64,000 nt of DNA, from assembly GCA_042216725.1 (NCBI GenBank), contig JBDGTP010000034.1:16607-80606 (forward strand). The letters run 5' to 3'. Numbering within the stretch: position 1 is the first letter of the stretch; each line of letters starts with the position of its first letter. The translations under genes were made by a program, and so were the position numbers. Of the stretch, positions 1-8,595 are shown one piece after another. This DNA is from Haloplanus sp042216725 (GTDB lineage: Archaea; Halobacteriota; Halobacteria; Halobacteriales; Haloferacaceae). Below the pieces are notes generated by a model. That model searched no databases. It was not told the DNA's origin and saw nothing but the letters and a program-made list of their open reading frames with translations.

Positions 1-726
1 CTCGCCGCCGTCGCCGCCGCGGGCCTCGTCGCCCTGGGTGCGCGTGCCGATCCCCTCGTCGCCGCCGCCGTCGCCGGTCTCGTTTGCTTCGTCGCGACCA
101 GTCGCCGGATGCTCCTCGACGAGGCGGGGACGGTCGTCGCCGCGAGCGAGACGAACCTCCCGGCCGCCCGGCAGCGCCTGCGGTCGCTGGCAGGGCGGGA
201 CGCCGCCATCCTCTCGGCCGGAGAGGTGCGGAGCGCGGCCGTCGAGAGCGCCGCCGAGAACCTCGGCGACGGCCTCGTCGCCCCCCTCCTCGGCTTCGCT
301 CTCCTCGCTCCGCTGTCACTCCCGGCGGCCGCAGGCGCCGCCGCGTGGATCAAGGCCGTCAACACGCTCGACTCCACGTTCGGCTACCGGTCGAAGCCGA
401 TGGGGTGGGCGCCCGCCCGCCTCGACGACTTCGTCATGTGGGTGCCCGCGCGCGCGAGCGCCGGCCTCCTCGCCGTCGCCGCGGGGCGACCGGGCGCGCT
501 CCGACGGGGGCGGCCGCTCGCGGGCCGCCCCGCGTCGCCGAACGCGGGATGGCCGATGGCGACGCTCGCCGTCCTGCTCGGCGTCCGTCTGACGAAACCC
601 GACGCCTACGACCTGGCGTCCGGGTCGACGCTTCCGACCCGGGCCGACGCCGACCGCGGCGTCGCTCTCGTCGCCCGGGCAGGGTGGCTGGCGTTCGGGC
701 TGGCGGGGGTGATCGCGCTGTGCTGA
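1..726 (+). CDS. cbiB: Adenosylcobinamide-phosphate synthase CbiB, 5'-truncated by window edge
   Basis: The reading frame is open from base 1, so the N-terminus lies outside the window; about 241 residues are visible. CbiB is the integral membrane enzyme that attaches aminopropanol phosphate to adenosylcobyric acid, giving adenosylcobinamide phosphate. The visible part has long Ala/Leu/Val hydrophobic segments and the family signature NTLDSTFGYRSKPMGWAPAR, where the loop and following Arg-rich stretch are conserved in CbiB. The first ATG in frame, at 109, is internal: the codons before it encode a continuous membrane segment. The TGA at 724-726 overlaps the GTG start of cobS, so the two are probably translationally coupled at the head of the visible cobalamin cluster. 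Confidence 0.93.
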   Translation, partial: LAAVAAAGLVALGARADPLVAAAVAGLVCFVATSRRMLLDEAGTVVAASETNLPAARQRLRSLAGRDAAILSAGEVRSAAVESAAENLGDGLVAPLLGFALLAPLSLPAAAGAAAWIKAVNTLDSTFGYRSKPMGWAPARLDDFVMWVPARASAGLLAVAAGRPGALRRGRPLAGRPASPNAGWPMATLAVLLGVRLTKPDAYDLASGSTLPTRADADRGVALVARAGWLAFGLAGVIALC

Positions 727-1469
727 CGGCGGTGCAGGGCGCGCTCGCCTTCCTGACGCGTCTGCCCGTCGGCGGCGACGAGGCCGCGTGGGACGCCTTC
801 CGCACCACGCCGGTCGCGTTCGTCGTCGCCGGTTACGTCGTCGGCGGTCTGGCCGCGGTGCCCCTGGCCGTGCCGGTACCCCTCCCGACCGCCGTCGCGG
901 GCTATCTCGTCACGCTGTATCTCGTCACCGGCGTCACGCACGTCGACGGCCTCGCGGATCTGGGCGACGCCGCCGCCGTCCACGGCACGGCCGCCGACCG
1001 CCGCTCGGTGCTGAAAGACTCACAGACCGGCGTCGGCGGGGCGCTCGCCGTCGGTCTCGCGCTCGTCACCCTCGCACTCGGCGGCCTCGGCGTCGCTGGC
1101 GCCGGCCCTCGCGTCGCCGTTCGCCTCGTCCTCGCCGCGGAGGTGAGCGCCAAAGTCGGCATGGCGGCGCTCGTCACCCTCGGCAGTCCGGGCCACGAGG
1201 GCCTCGGCTCGGCGGTCGTCGACGAGGCCGGCGGCGCCTCGCTGCTCCCGGTCGTCGTCGCCGCCGTCCCCGCCGCGCTGTTCGCGCCGCCCGGAAGCAC
1301 CTCGGCACTCGTCGCGACGCTCGCCGCCGGGCCGGCAGTCGCCCTCCTCGTCGGCCGGTGGGCGACGACCCGTCTCGGTGGCGTCACGGGCGACGCCCTC
1401 GGCGCGGCGAACGAACTCGCCCGGGTCGCGGCGCTGCACGCGGGGGTGATCGCGTGGACGCTCTGGTGA
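720..1469 (+). CDS. cobS: Adenosylcobinamide-GDP ribazoletransferase (cobalamin synthase) CobS
   Basis: This is a 249-residue polytopic membrane protein. It joins alpha-ribazole (phosphate) to adenosylcobinamide-GDP in the last step of nucleotide-loop assembly. The acidic family motif HVDGLADLGDA is visible, followed by DSQTGVGG, and hydrophobic helices fill the C-terminal half. The frame is open further upstream, but the GTG at 720 gives a normal N-terminus (LTAVQGALAFLTRLPVGG) and overlaps the cbiB stop, so it was chosen. The stop at 1467-1469 lies inside the start region of cobY, as expected for a compact operon. Confidence 0.93.
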   Translation: MLTAVQGALAFLTRLPVGGDEAAWDAFRTTPVAFVVAGYVVGGLAAVPLAVPVPLPTAVAGYLVTLYLVTGVTHVDGLADLGDAAAVHGTAADRRSVLKDSQTGVGGALAVGLALVTLALGGLGVAGAGPRVAVRLVLAAEVSAKVGMAALVTLGSPGHEGLGSAVVDEAGGASLLPVVVAAVPAALFAPPGSTSALVATLAAGPAVALLVGRWATTRLGGVTGDALGAANELARVAALHAGVIAWTLW

Positions 1470-2008
1470 TGTGCGGAGGTCGAGGGACACGCCTCGGCGT
1501 GGAGACGGAGAAGCCCCTCGTCACGGTGGGCGACGAACCGATGGTCGACCGCGTGTGTGACGCCCTCGCCGCGAGTCGGATCGACGCCGTGTACGCGGTC
1601 GTCTCTCCGCACACGCCCGCGACGCGCGACCACCTCCGGACGGCGGCTGTCGACGTGATCGACGCACCCGGCGAGGGATACGTCGCGGATCTGGAACACG
1701 CGCTGGATCGGGTGGCGCGGCCGGTACTGACGGTCGTCGCCGACCTCCCCCTGCTCGCCGCCGAGACGGTGGATCGAACGCTCGACGCCGCCGACGGATC
1801 GGTCGCCGTCGCAGTGCCGGTCGCCCTGAAGCGACGACTGGGCGTCAGCGTCGACACGGCGTTCGACCACGACGACCGGCGACTGGCCCCCGCGGGTATC
1901 AACGTCGTCGACGGAACCGACGACGACATATACGTCAGAGACGACCGACGACTCGCCGTGAACGTGAATCGCCACACCGATCTGCGAGTCGCGGAGGCAC
2001 TGTCGTGA
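1454..2008 (+). CDS. cobY: Adenosylcobinamide-phosphate guanylyltransferase CobY
   Basis: This 184-residue protein belongs to the nucleotidyltransferase fold. The N-terminal loop CGGRGTRLG is the GTP-binding signature and EKPLVTVGDEPMVDRV follows it. CobY is the archaeal replacement for bacterial CobU: it transfers GMP to adenosylcobinamide phosphate but lacks kinase activity. The GTG at 1454 was taken as start because it puts the nucleotide loop at the N-terminus as in the family; it overlaps the end of cobS by 16 bases. The TGA at 2006-2008 overlaps the GTG of the next gene (GTGA). Confidence 0.9.
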   Translation: MDALVMCGGRGTRLGVETEKPLVTVGDEPMVDRVCDALAASRIDAVYAVVSPHTPATRDHLRTAAVDVIDAPGEGYVADLEHALDRVARPVLTVVADLPLLAAETVDRTLDAADGSVAVAVPVALKRRLGVSVDTAFDHDDRRLAPAGINVVDGTDDDIYVRDDRRLAVNVNRHTDLRVAEALS

Positions 2009-2994
2009 CGCGGTTCGTCCTCGTCGCGGGCACGACCGAGACGGCACGCGTCGACGGCATCAGCGCCGCCGGGGCCGATCCGGAACTGATGGCCCACACG
2101 CCGAGCGCCGACGCGGAACTGATCGAGTACGGTCACCTGGTGCGCGCGCCGGTCGTCCCCGTGAGTCCGACGGGGTGTCCGACGCCTGCGGCCGTCACCC
2201 GCGCGGTGCGCGAACGGGTGGGCTTCGAGACGCTCGTCGTCGATGCCGGCCTCGCCGAACCGACCGGCGCGCCGACGGTCGGCGTCGGCGCGAAACCGGG
2301 ACGGGACGTGCGCGAGGCCGACCCAGTGCCCACCGCGCCGGGCGCGTGGGTCGCCGCCCGCGAACTCGGGCACGCGCTCCCGGACGACGAACTCGTCATC
2401 GGCGAAACCATCCCCGGCGGCACCACGACGGCCCTCGGCGTCTGCCGGGCGCTCGGCGTCGACACAACCGTCTCGTCGTCGCTCCCCGAGAATCCGCTCG
2501 GGCTGAAAGAGGAGGTGGTCACGGCGGGGTTCAAGGCGAGCGACATCGAGCCCGGCGCGGCGGCCTACCGCCCGGAACTCGCCGTGCGGTTCCTCGGTGA
2601 TCCGGTGCTCGCCGTCGTCGCCGGGCTCACCGCCGGGGCGCTCGAATCGGGCACCGAGGTGGTGCTCGGCGGCGGGACGCAGATGCTCGCCGCGGCGGCA
2701 CTCGTCCGTCACGCCGGCGTCGCCGAACCCCTGACCGTCGCGGCGACCACGTACGTCGCCGACGACGCCGACATGGCGGCGACGGCGGTCGACCTCGACT
2801 GTGACCTCGTCGTCACCGACCCCGGGTTCCACGGGCGGGACGACGCGCTCGCCCGGTACGCCGACGGCGAGGCCAAGGAAGGCGCGGGGATGGGCGGGGC
2901 GCTCATGCTGGCGGAGCGAGCGGGCGGGGTCGGGGGGGTCGCGGACGGAACGCTTGAGGTAGTGGAGCGTATTAGCCCTTGCCATGAACCCTGA
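2005..2994 (+). CDS. cobT: Nicotinate-nucleotide-dependent phosphoribosyltransferase CobT (archaeal type)
   Basis: This 329-residue cytosolic protein belongs to the archaeal CobT/UPF0284 family, expected to activate the lower-ligand base by transferring ribose phosphate from nicotinate mononucleotide. Glycine-rich segments typical of the family are visible: GETIPGGTTTALGV near residues 133-146, VVLGGGTQMLAAAALVRHAG near 220-238, and the C-terminal KEGAGMGGALMLAERAG. Start GTG 2005 overlaps the cobY stop. The 3' end overlaps the next gene by 11 bases. The family assignment is firm; the exact base substrate cannot be read from sequence. Confidence 0.88.
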   Translation: MTRFVLVAGTTETARVDGISAAGADPELMAHTPSADAELIEYGHLVRAPVVPVSPTGCPTPAAVTRAVRERVGFETLVVDAGLAEPTGAPTVGVGAKPGRDVREADPVPTAPGAWVAARELGHALPDDELVIGETIPGGTTTALGVCRALGVDTTVSSSLPENPLGLKEEVVTAGFKASDIEPGAAAYRPELAVRFLGDPVLAVVAGLTAGALESGTEVVLGGGTQMLAAAALVRHAGVAEPLTVAATTYVADDADMAATAVDLDCDLVVTDPGFHGRDDALARYADGEAKEGAGMGGALMLAERAGGVGGVADGTLEVVERISPCHEP

Positions 2995-3991
2995 CGCCGT
3001 GACCGACGTGGAACGGGTGCCTCATGGGGGCGCGTCGGACACGACGCTACTGGACTTTAGCGCCAACACGAATCCGGAGCGGCCGCGTGGCGTCGTCGGC
3101 GTCTACGAATCGGCGTACGGGGCCGCGATGCGCTATCCCGGCGACGACTACTGCGCGTATCGGAGCGCCGCCGGCGAGTATCTGGGGTGTGAGCCGCTGA
3201 ACGTCGTCCCCGCGGCCGGTGGGATCGCGGCGCTCCGGTTGGCCTTCGAGGTGACGCTCGACTCCGGCGACGACGCCTTGCTTCCTCACCCGAGTTTCGG
3301 CGAGTACGAACGCGAGGTTCGCCTCCAGGGGGTCGAACCGGCGTTCGTGGCGTACGACCGCCTCCTCCGAACCGACCCCGCGTCGTACGACGTGGCCGTC
3401 GTCTGCAATCCGAACAACCCGACCGGCGACGCGTATCCACGAGCCGACCTCCAGGCGTACGCCCGGGAGTGTCGTGACGCCGGCACCGTCCTGATCGTCG
3501 ACGAGGCGTTCCTCGACTTCACCGACCGCCGAACGCTCGCGGGCGAACCCGGCACCATCGTCGTCCGGTCACTGACCAAAATCTTCGGCCTGCCGGGGCT
3601 TCGAGCCGGATTCGCCGTCGCGACTGACGAACTGCGCGACCGACTCGACGCCGCACGACCCGCCTGGGGACTGTCGACACCCGCCGCCGACGTGGGGGCG
3701 TACTGCCTGCGGCAGACGAAGTTCGTCGCCGAGACGCGCGACCGGGTGCGCCGCGAACGGAGCCGGATGCGTGACGCTCTCGACGGCACCTTCGATGTCT
3801 ACCCCTCCGAAGCGCCCTTCCTCCTTCTCGACGTCGGCGACCGAGCCGTGAGCGACGTGGTCGACGGCGCGCGCCGCCAGGGGATCGTCGTCCGGGACGC
3901 CACCACCTTCCGCGGCCTCGACTCCCACGTCCGGGTCGCCGTCCGACGACCCGAGGAGAACGACCGCCTCCTCGACGCGCTCGTGGGATGA
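2984..3991 (+). CDS. cobD: Threonine-phosphate decarboxylase-like class I/II aminotransferase CobD
   Basis: This is a 335-residue PLP-dependent fold-type I enzyme. It contains CNPNNPTG (the substrate/PLP-binding Asn loop), a VDEAFLDF motif with the PLP pyridine Asp, and SLTKIFGLPGLRAGFAV with the Schiff-base Lys. Close paralogues include histidinol-phosphate aminotransferase. The position inside an overlapping cobalamin cluster argues for CobD/CobC, which makes (R)-1-amino-2-propanol phosphate for CbiB. ATG 2984 lies within the cobT 3' end. The stop overlaps the cbiZ ATG (ATGA). Confidence 0.85.
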   Translation: MNPDAVTDVERVPHGGASDTTLLDFSANTNPERPRGVVGVYESAYGAAMRYPGDDYCAYRSAAGEYLGCEPLNVVPAAGGIAALRLAFEVTLDSGDDALLPHPSFGEYEREVRLQGVEPAFVAYDRLLRTDPASYDVAVVCNPNNPTGDAYPRADLQAYARECRDAGTVLIVDEAFLDFTDRRTLAGEPGTIVVRSLTKIFGLPGLRAGFAVATDELRDRLDAARPAWGLSTPAADVGAYCLRQTKFVAETRDRVRRERSRMRDALDGTFDVYPSEAPFLLLDVGDRAVSDVVDGARRQGIVVRDATTFRGLDSHVRVAVRRPEENDRLLDALVG

Positions 3992-4704
3992 CGACCGTAT
4001 TCGACCTCACCGTTCGCGACGGGGTCTGTCGACTGGCCCGTCCGGGGACGCGGTGGCTCTCCAGCGGCCACGGCGGCGGCCCGTCGACCGGCCCCGCGGC
4101 CTACAACTGCACCGTCCCCGAGGGATGGGAGCGCACCGACCTGGACGCCTACGTCGCCGAACGACTGGCTGCGGCTGACTTCGAGGCGGAGGGGCCGGCG
4201 CTGTTGACCGGCGTCGAGCAGCGCCACGCCCGCCGGGCGCGACTAGGGTCGGTCGAAGCCGTCGCCACTGCGGGCGTCTCGAATCCCGCAGCCCTCCCCG
4301 TCGACGGTGAGCGTGTCGCGACGGTCGACCCCGAGGGCGCCGACCCGACACACGCGGGCACCGTCAACGTCGTCGTGGGGACGACCCGCGCGCTCGCGCC
4401 GGGGGCGCTCGCGAATCTACTGGCCGTCGCGGCCGAGGCGAAGGCGGCGACGTTGCTGGCACGGGCGGGCGTCCCGGGCACGACGACCGACGCCGTCGTC
4501 GCGGCCTGCGACCCCACCGGGGAGGCCGCCCCCTTCTCCGGGAGTGCGACCGCCGTTGGCGCCGCGGCCCGCGCCTGCGTCCGTGATGCCGTCGCCGCGA
4601 GCCTCGACTCGCGCTACCCCGACGGCGTCGGGGACACGGAGGCAGACGCCGGTGTCGTCACCGACCGACGGGCGACCGTCTCGCCCGTCACACCGGACGA
4701 TTGA
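3988..4704 (+). CDS. cbiZ: Adenosylcobinamide amidohydrolase CbiZ
   Basis: This 238-residue protein is of the CbiZ family, which cleaves the aminopropanol side chain of adenosylcobinamide (and some intact cobamides) to adenosylcobyric acid so that imported corrinoids can be rebuilt. Family features visible are the N-terminal WLSSGHGGGPSTGPAAYN, AVATAGVSNPAALP in the centre, and GTVNVVVGTTRALAPGALAN, followed by an Ala-rich helical C-terminus. ATG 3988 overlaps the cobD stop. Its presence indicates corrinoid salvage as well as, or instead of, de novo synthesis. Confidence 0.88.
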   Translation: MTTVFDLTVRDGVCRLARPGTRWLSSGHGGGPSTGPAAYNCTVPEGWERTDLDAYVAERLAAADFEAEGPALLTGVEQRHARRARLGSVEAVATAGVSNPAALPVDGERVATVDPEGADPTHAGTVNVVVGTTRALAPGALANLLAVAAEAKAATLLARAGVPGTTTDAVVAACDPTGEAAPFSGSATAVGAAARACVRDAVAASLDSRYPDGVGDTEADAGVVTDRRATVSPVTPDD

Positions 4705-4732
4705 AGGCCGCGCCGGGCGGAGTGGAGGCGAC

Positions 4733-5365
4733 ATGAACGACAGCGACCGGATCGAGGCCCGCGCACCCGAGGAGTTCGGCCTCGTGCAGGCGTGGTGGGG
4801 TGACGGGAAGGGGAAGACGACCGCCGCTCTCGGCATGGGCCTTCGCGCCGCCGGCCACGGCTACCGCGTCCACCTCCTCCAGTTCATGAAAGGGGGCGCG
4901 GCGAGCGTCGAGGACGTACGCGGGGAGTACGCAGCCATCGACCAGGTCGCGGGCTTCAGCTACGAACACACCGGTCACTACGGGTGGCACGGGTTCGCGG
5001 ACGGAAGCGACGACGACGACCACGCCGCGAAGGCACGGGGCGGCCTCGAACGCGCTCGCGACCTGGTCGGCGCGGCGGAGGAGGCCGACCTCTCGGCGCC
5101 GCTCCCCCTCGACGGCGACCCGGAGGACGGCGTCCACATGCTGATCCTCGACGAAGTGTTGTACGCGGCCAACCGCGACCTGATCGACCCCGCCGACGTG
5201 GTCGACCTCGTGGAGTCGAAGCCCGCGAACCTGGAACTCGTCTGTACCGGCGGCCACGACCACCCCGACTACCTCGCCGACGCCGCGGATCTGGTGAGCG
5301 AAGTGCGCAAGGAACGCCACCCCATCGACGCTGGGCAGCGCGCACGGAAGGGGACGGAGTTCTGA
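4733..5365 (+). CDS. cobA: Corrinoid adenosyltransferase (CobA/BtuR type)
   Basis: This 210-residue P-loop protein transfers adenosyl from ATP to cob(I)alamin or cob(I)inamide. The Walker A is WGDGKGKTTAALG near residues 20-32, and the Walker-B-like segment ends with LDEVLYAAN. LEFVCTG-type and C-terminal basic features follow the BtuR/CobO pattern, and EHTGHYGWHGFADG in the middle is typical of archaeal members. ATG 4733 is the first sensible start after cbiZ (28-base gap), with a GGAGG-like purine stretch just before it at about 4722-4729. The C-terminus RARKGTEF is a common BtuR ending. Confidence 0.92.
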   Translation: MNDSDRIEARAPEEFGLVQAWWGDGKGKTTAALGMGLRAAGHGYRVHLLQFMKGGAASVEDVRGEYAAIDQVAGFSYEHTGHYGWHGFADGSDDDDHAAKARGGLERARDLVGAAEEADLSAPLPLDGDPEDGVHMLILDEVLYAANRDLIDPADVVDLVESKPANLELVCTGGHDHPDYLADAADLVSEVRKERHPIDAGQRARKGTEF

Positions 5366-5405
5366 GGGCCGAAGCGTTTTGCCGAGCGACACCTACCCTG
5401 TTCGT

Positions 5406-6977
5406 ATGACGCGCGTGTCCCGCGCGGCCTTCCGGCGGCTCCTCGACGGCCTCGACGACGCGGAACTGGCCGCCTTCGTCGCCGCCGTATACGATGCCCG
5501 GGGGTGGGAGACGGAACACGACGACGGCATCGTGGTGACGCCGCCGGGCGCGGGTCGACCCCGACGGCTCGCGGTTCCCGGCGACGGTGACCACGTGGCG
5601 ACGCCAGTCGGCGATACGGCCACCGCCGTCGACGCCGCCGACCTTCGAGAGATGGTGCTGTACGCCGTCGACGCCGACGACCGGGAGCGTCTGTTCCGGC
5701 GCTTTTTCGACCGCGACCCCGCCGATATCGACGCGGCCACCGACGACGACGGGGCGCCGAACCGCCGACCGGGCACCGAGACAGCCACCGACGCCGACGG
5801 AGCGCCGAACCGCCGGCCGGGCACCGAGACAGCCACCGACGCCGACGGGGCGCCGACCCGGACGCGAGACGCCAGCGACGCGACCGGCGTCACTCGGCAC
5901 GAGACGCCGACGGCCATCAGCGATGCGTCGGGGTCGGCCACGACACGGGAACCCGAGTCGGAGACCGGGTCGGACGACGAACCATCTCGGACGATCCGGT
6001 GGCTCACCGTCGGCCTGACCGTCGCGCTCGTCGGCGGCGTCGTGGCCGCGGCCGGCCCGGCGCTCCCGTCCACGACGCCGACCGGCGAGGGCGGCGCGGC
6101 GGCGAACGGGACGGCGATGCCCGACGCCGGAGACGAGGAACTCGGCGCGACGGCCGAGGGGAAGGAAGGCGAGCGCCTGCCCGTCGCATCGGGCGTGCGC
6201 CGGGTCGAAACGACGGACGATCTGCCCCCCGGCGTCGCCGACGGGGGCGTCGTGGACGCGTCGACGCTCGCCGACGCCCACGAGGACGCCCTGACCGACC
6301 GATCCTATCGCCTCCGGATCGTCCACCGGGAGTTCGCCGACGGGGAGCTTCGGGGCGTCGCCCACGAGCGCGCGACCATCGCGGCGTCGGATCGATACCG
6401 GTCGCGGGTGCGACAGCTCGGCGCGCTGCGACACGAGTCGACCGTGATCGGCGACGGCTCGGCCTACGCGAACGGGGAGACCCGCTACGTCCGGCCCCTC
6501 GGCGGGCGAGACACGCCGGAGAGCGCCCGCACGCAGTCACGAGTCGCGACGGCGACGACCGAACCCGACCGGTTTGCCGACCGGACGGGCCGGTACGTCC
6601 GGTGGTATCTCAGCGTCGAGCGGTCGTGGCTCGTCGGCACCACCGAGCGCAACGGCACCACCCTGGTTCGGATCGCCTTCGCTGGCGATCCCTGGCCCGG
6701 CGCGACGAACGTAACGGGGCGGGCGCTGATCGACGAACACGGGCTGGTGCGCGTGCTCCGTCGGACGTACGTCCCGGCGAACGACCCGAGGGTGCGCGTC
6801 GAGACGACGATCCGAATCACACCGGGACAGGTCACGGTGACGCGGCCGGAGTGGGTCGAGTCGAGTCGGTCGCCCACGCCGACGGCCAGTTCTCTGAACG
6901 ACAGTGACGCCCGCCGGCCAACGGCACCCCGTCTGGACGGACGAGCGCCCGGCGCGAAACGCGGGGAAGCAGCGTGA
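5406..6977 (+). CDS. Repeat-bearing single-pass membrane protein in the cobalamin cluster, function unknown
   Basis: I do not recognise a named family. The 523-residue protein has an N-terminal cytosolic domain (about 1-110, opening MTRVSRAAFRRLLDGLDDAE), a low-complexity acidic linker with two exact 16-residue repeats (GAPNRRPGTETATDAD), one membrane helix near residues 197-217 (IRWLTVGLTVALVGGVVAAA) and a long extracytoplasmic region rich in Arg and Thr with N-glycosylation-like NGT/NVT sites. ATG 5406 was chosen over upstream 5379 because a T-rich box near 5376-5380 sits about 26 nt before it, as in leaderless genes. Its TGA overlaps the GTG of cbiP. Co-transcription suggests but does not prove a link to corrinoid metabolism or transport. 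Confidence 0.8.
   Translation: MTRVSRAAFRRLLDGLDDAELAAFVAAVYDARGWETEHDDGIVVTPPGAGRPRRLAVPGDGDHVATPVGDTATAVDAADLREMVLYAVDADDRERLFRRFFDRDPADIDAATDDDGAPNRRPGTETATDADGAPNRRPGTETATDADGAPTRTRDASDATGVTRHETPTAISDASGSATTREPESETGSDDEPSRTIRWLTVGLTVALVGGVVAAAGPALPSTTPTGEGGAAANGTAMPDAGDEELGATAEGKEGERLPVASGVRRVETTDDLPPGVADGGVVDASTLADAHEDALTDRSYRLRIVHREFADGELRGVAHERATIAASDRYRSRVRQLGALRHESTVIGDGSAYANGETRYVRPLGGRDTPESARTQSRVATATTEPDRFADRTGRYVRWYLSVERSWLVGTTERNGTTLVRIAFAGDPWPGATNVTGRALIDEHGLVRVLRRTYVPANDPRVRVETTIRITPGQVTVTRPEWVESSRSPTPTASSLNDSDARRPTAPRLDGRAPGAKRGEAA
5751..5858 (+). repeat. 48-bp in-frame tandem repeat
   Basis: Two consecutive 48-bp units (5751-5798 and 5799-5846) encode the same 16 residues, and a partial third unit starts at 5847 (GAPTR). 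The DNA copies differ only at third-position-type changes. They lie in the flexible acidic linker before the membrane helix of the host protein, where copy number could vary between strains. Confidence 0.85.
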
Positions 6978-8515
6978 GCGACGGCGCCCGCACTCTGCTG
7001 ATCGCCGGTACCGCGAGTCACGTGGGCAAGTCGACGGTGGCGGCGGGACTCTGTCGTCGCCTGGCCGACGCCGGCTACGACGTGGCGCCGTTCAAGGCCC
7101 AGAACATGTCGAACAACGCCCGGGCGGTGCCCCGCGCCGACGGTGACGGGTTCGGCGAAATCGGCGTCTCACAGTACGTCCAGGCCCGCGCCGCGGGCGT
7201 CCGTCCGACGACGACCCACAACCCGGTGCTCCTGAAACCGCGGGGTGATGGCGAGTCTCAACTCGTGATCGACGGCGAGGCCGTCACGAACGTCGCCGCC
7301 GACGCCTACTACGACGAGTGGTGGACGCAGGCACGCGAGGCTGTCGTCCGCGCACACGACCGCCTGGCAGCCGACGCCGACGTGGTCGTGGCCGAGGGCG
7401 CGGGCTCCATCGCTGAGATCAACCTCCACCACCGCGACCTCTCGAACGTCGAAACCGCCCGCGTCGCCGACGCCGACATCCTCCTCGTGGCCGACGTGGA
7501 GCGTGGCGGCGTCTTCGCGGCCATCGTCGGCACCCTCGACCTTCTCCCGGCCGACCTCCGCGACCAGGTGGCGGGGGTCGTGATTACGAAGTTCCGCGGC
7601 GACCGCTCCCTGCTCGCCGACGGGGTCGAGGCGGTCGAGGAGCGAACGGACGTCCCCGTGCTCGCCGTCTTACCGTACGACGACCCGGGACTCCCCGAGG
7701 AGGACAGCGTCTCCCTCCCGGCCCGGGAGGACGGTGGCGTGCGGGGCGCCGACGACGGCGTGGCGCCCGACCGAACGGTGACGGTCGCCGTCCCGCGCCT
7801 GCCCCACGCCTCGAACACCACCGACCTCGAACCGCTCGCTCGCGTCCCGGGCGTTCGGGTGGCGTACACACCGCTCGACGCCGACCTCTCGACCGTCGCC
7901 GGGGGCGATCCGGCCGACGCAGTCGTGCTCCCGGGGACGAAAAACACGGTCGACGACCTGCTGGCGGCCAGGGAAGCCGGACTGGGCGACGGTCTCCGCG
8001 CCGTCGACGGCCCCGTGGTCGGCCTCTGTGGCGGCTACCAGTTCCTCGGCGAACGGATCGAGGGGGCTGGCGTCGAGGGCACTGGCGACCGAGAGACCGT
8101 CCCCGGCCTCGGTCTCCTGCCCCTGGTGACGCGATTCTCGGGCACAAAGCGAGTCGAGCCGGCGACCTGGGACGTCGCGGGGAGCGGGCCGTTAGCGGGC
8201 ATCACGGGGCGGGTCGAGGGCTACGAGATTCACGTGGGGGAGACGCGGGCAACCGGGGCGGTGACGACGCCCTTCGCCGCGCCGGACGGCCGCACTGGCG
8301 CCGAACTCGGCGCGGTACGGGGGTCGGTGGTCGGCACCTACCTCCACGGCCTGTTCGGGAACCGGTCGGCCCGGGAGGCGTTCGTCGACGCGGTGTACGC
8401 GAACGCGGGCGTCGAGCGTCCGAACGCGACGGCCGAGCGGGAATCACCGTACGGCCGCGCCGCGGCGCTCGTGTCGGGGATCGACCTCGGCGTCGTCGGA
8501 TTCGAGGACACCTGA
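6974..8515 (+). CDS. cbiP: Cobyric acid synthase CbiP/CobQ
   Basis: This 513-residue glutamine-dependent amidotransferase amidates four carboxyls of adenosylcobyrinic a,c-diamide. The N-terminal dethiobiotin-synthetase-like ATPase domain shows GTASHVGKSTVAAGL and FKAQNMSNNARAV. The C-terminal class I glutaminase domain has the nucleophile motif GLCGGYQFLGE (Cys near residue 352) and the late His in YLHGLFGN. GTG 6974 overlaps the upstream stop by 4 bases (GTGA) and gives the expected MSDGARTLLIAG N-terminus. It is the last cobalamin gene in the window; an 80-base promoter-containing gap follows. Confidence 0.95.
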   Translation: MSDGARTLLIAGTASHVGKSTVAAGLCRRLADAGYDVAPFKAQNMSNNARAVPRADGDGFGEIGVSQYVQARAAGVRPTTTHNPVLLKPRGDGESQLVIDGEAVTNVAADAYYDEWWTQAREAVVRAHDRLAADADVVVAEGAGSIAEINLHHRDLSNVETARVADADILLVADVERGGVFAAIVGTLDLLPADLRDQVAGVVITKFRGDRSLLADGVEAVEERTDVPVLAVLPYDDPGLPEEDSVSLPAREDGGVRGADDGVAPDRTVTVAVPRLPHASNTTDLEPLARVPGVRVAYTPLDADLSTVAGGDPADAVVLPGTKNTVDDLLAAREAGLGDGLRAVDGPVVGLCGGYQFLGERIEGAGVEGTGDRETVPGLGLLPLVTRFSGTKRVEPATWDVAGSGPLAGITGRVEGYEIHVGETRATGAVTTPFAAPDGRTGAELGAVRGSVVGTYLHGLFGNRSAREAFVDAVYANAGVERPNATAERESPYGRAAALVSGIDLGVVGFEDT

Positions 8516-8595
8516 GCGGGCGACCCGCCGACGGCGCCGACGCCGCGGACGCCGCGACCGAACGTTTAACCGGGGAGGCGCGCAACTCGTCGCCG

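Noticed and set aside
902..2985. Long minus-strand open frames opposite the cobalamin genes
   Set aside because: In GC-rich DNA the antisense frames stay open; their products are Arg/His-rich with no motifs and coincide with well-supported genes on the other strand.
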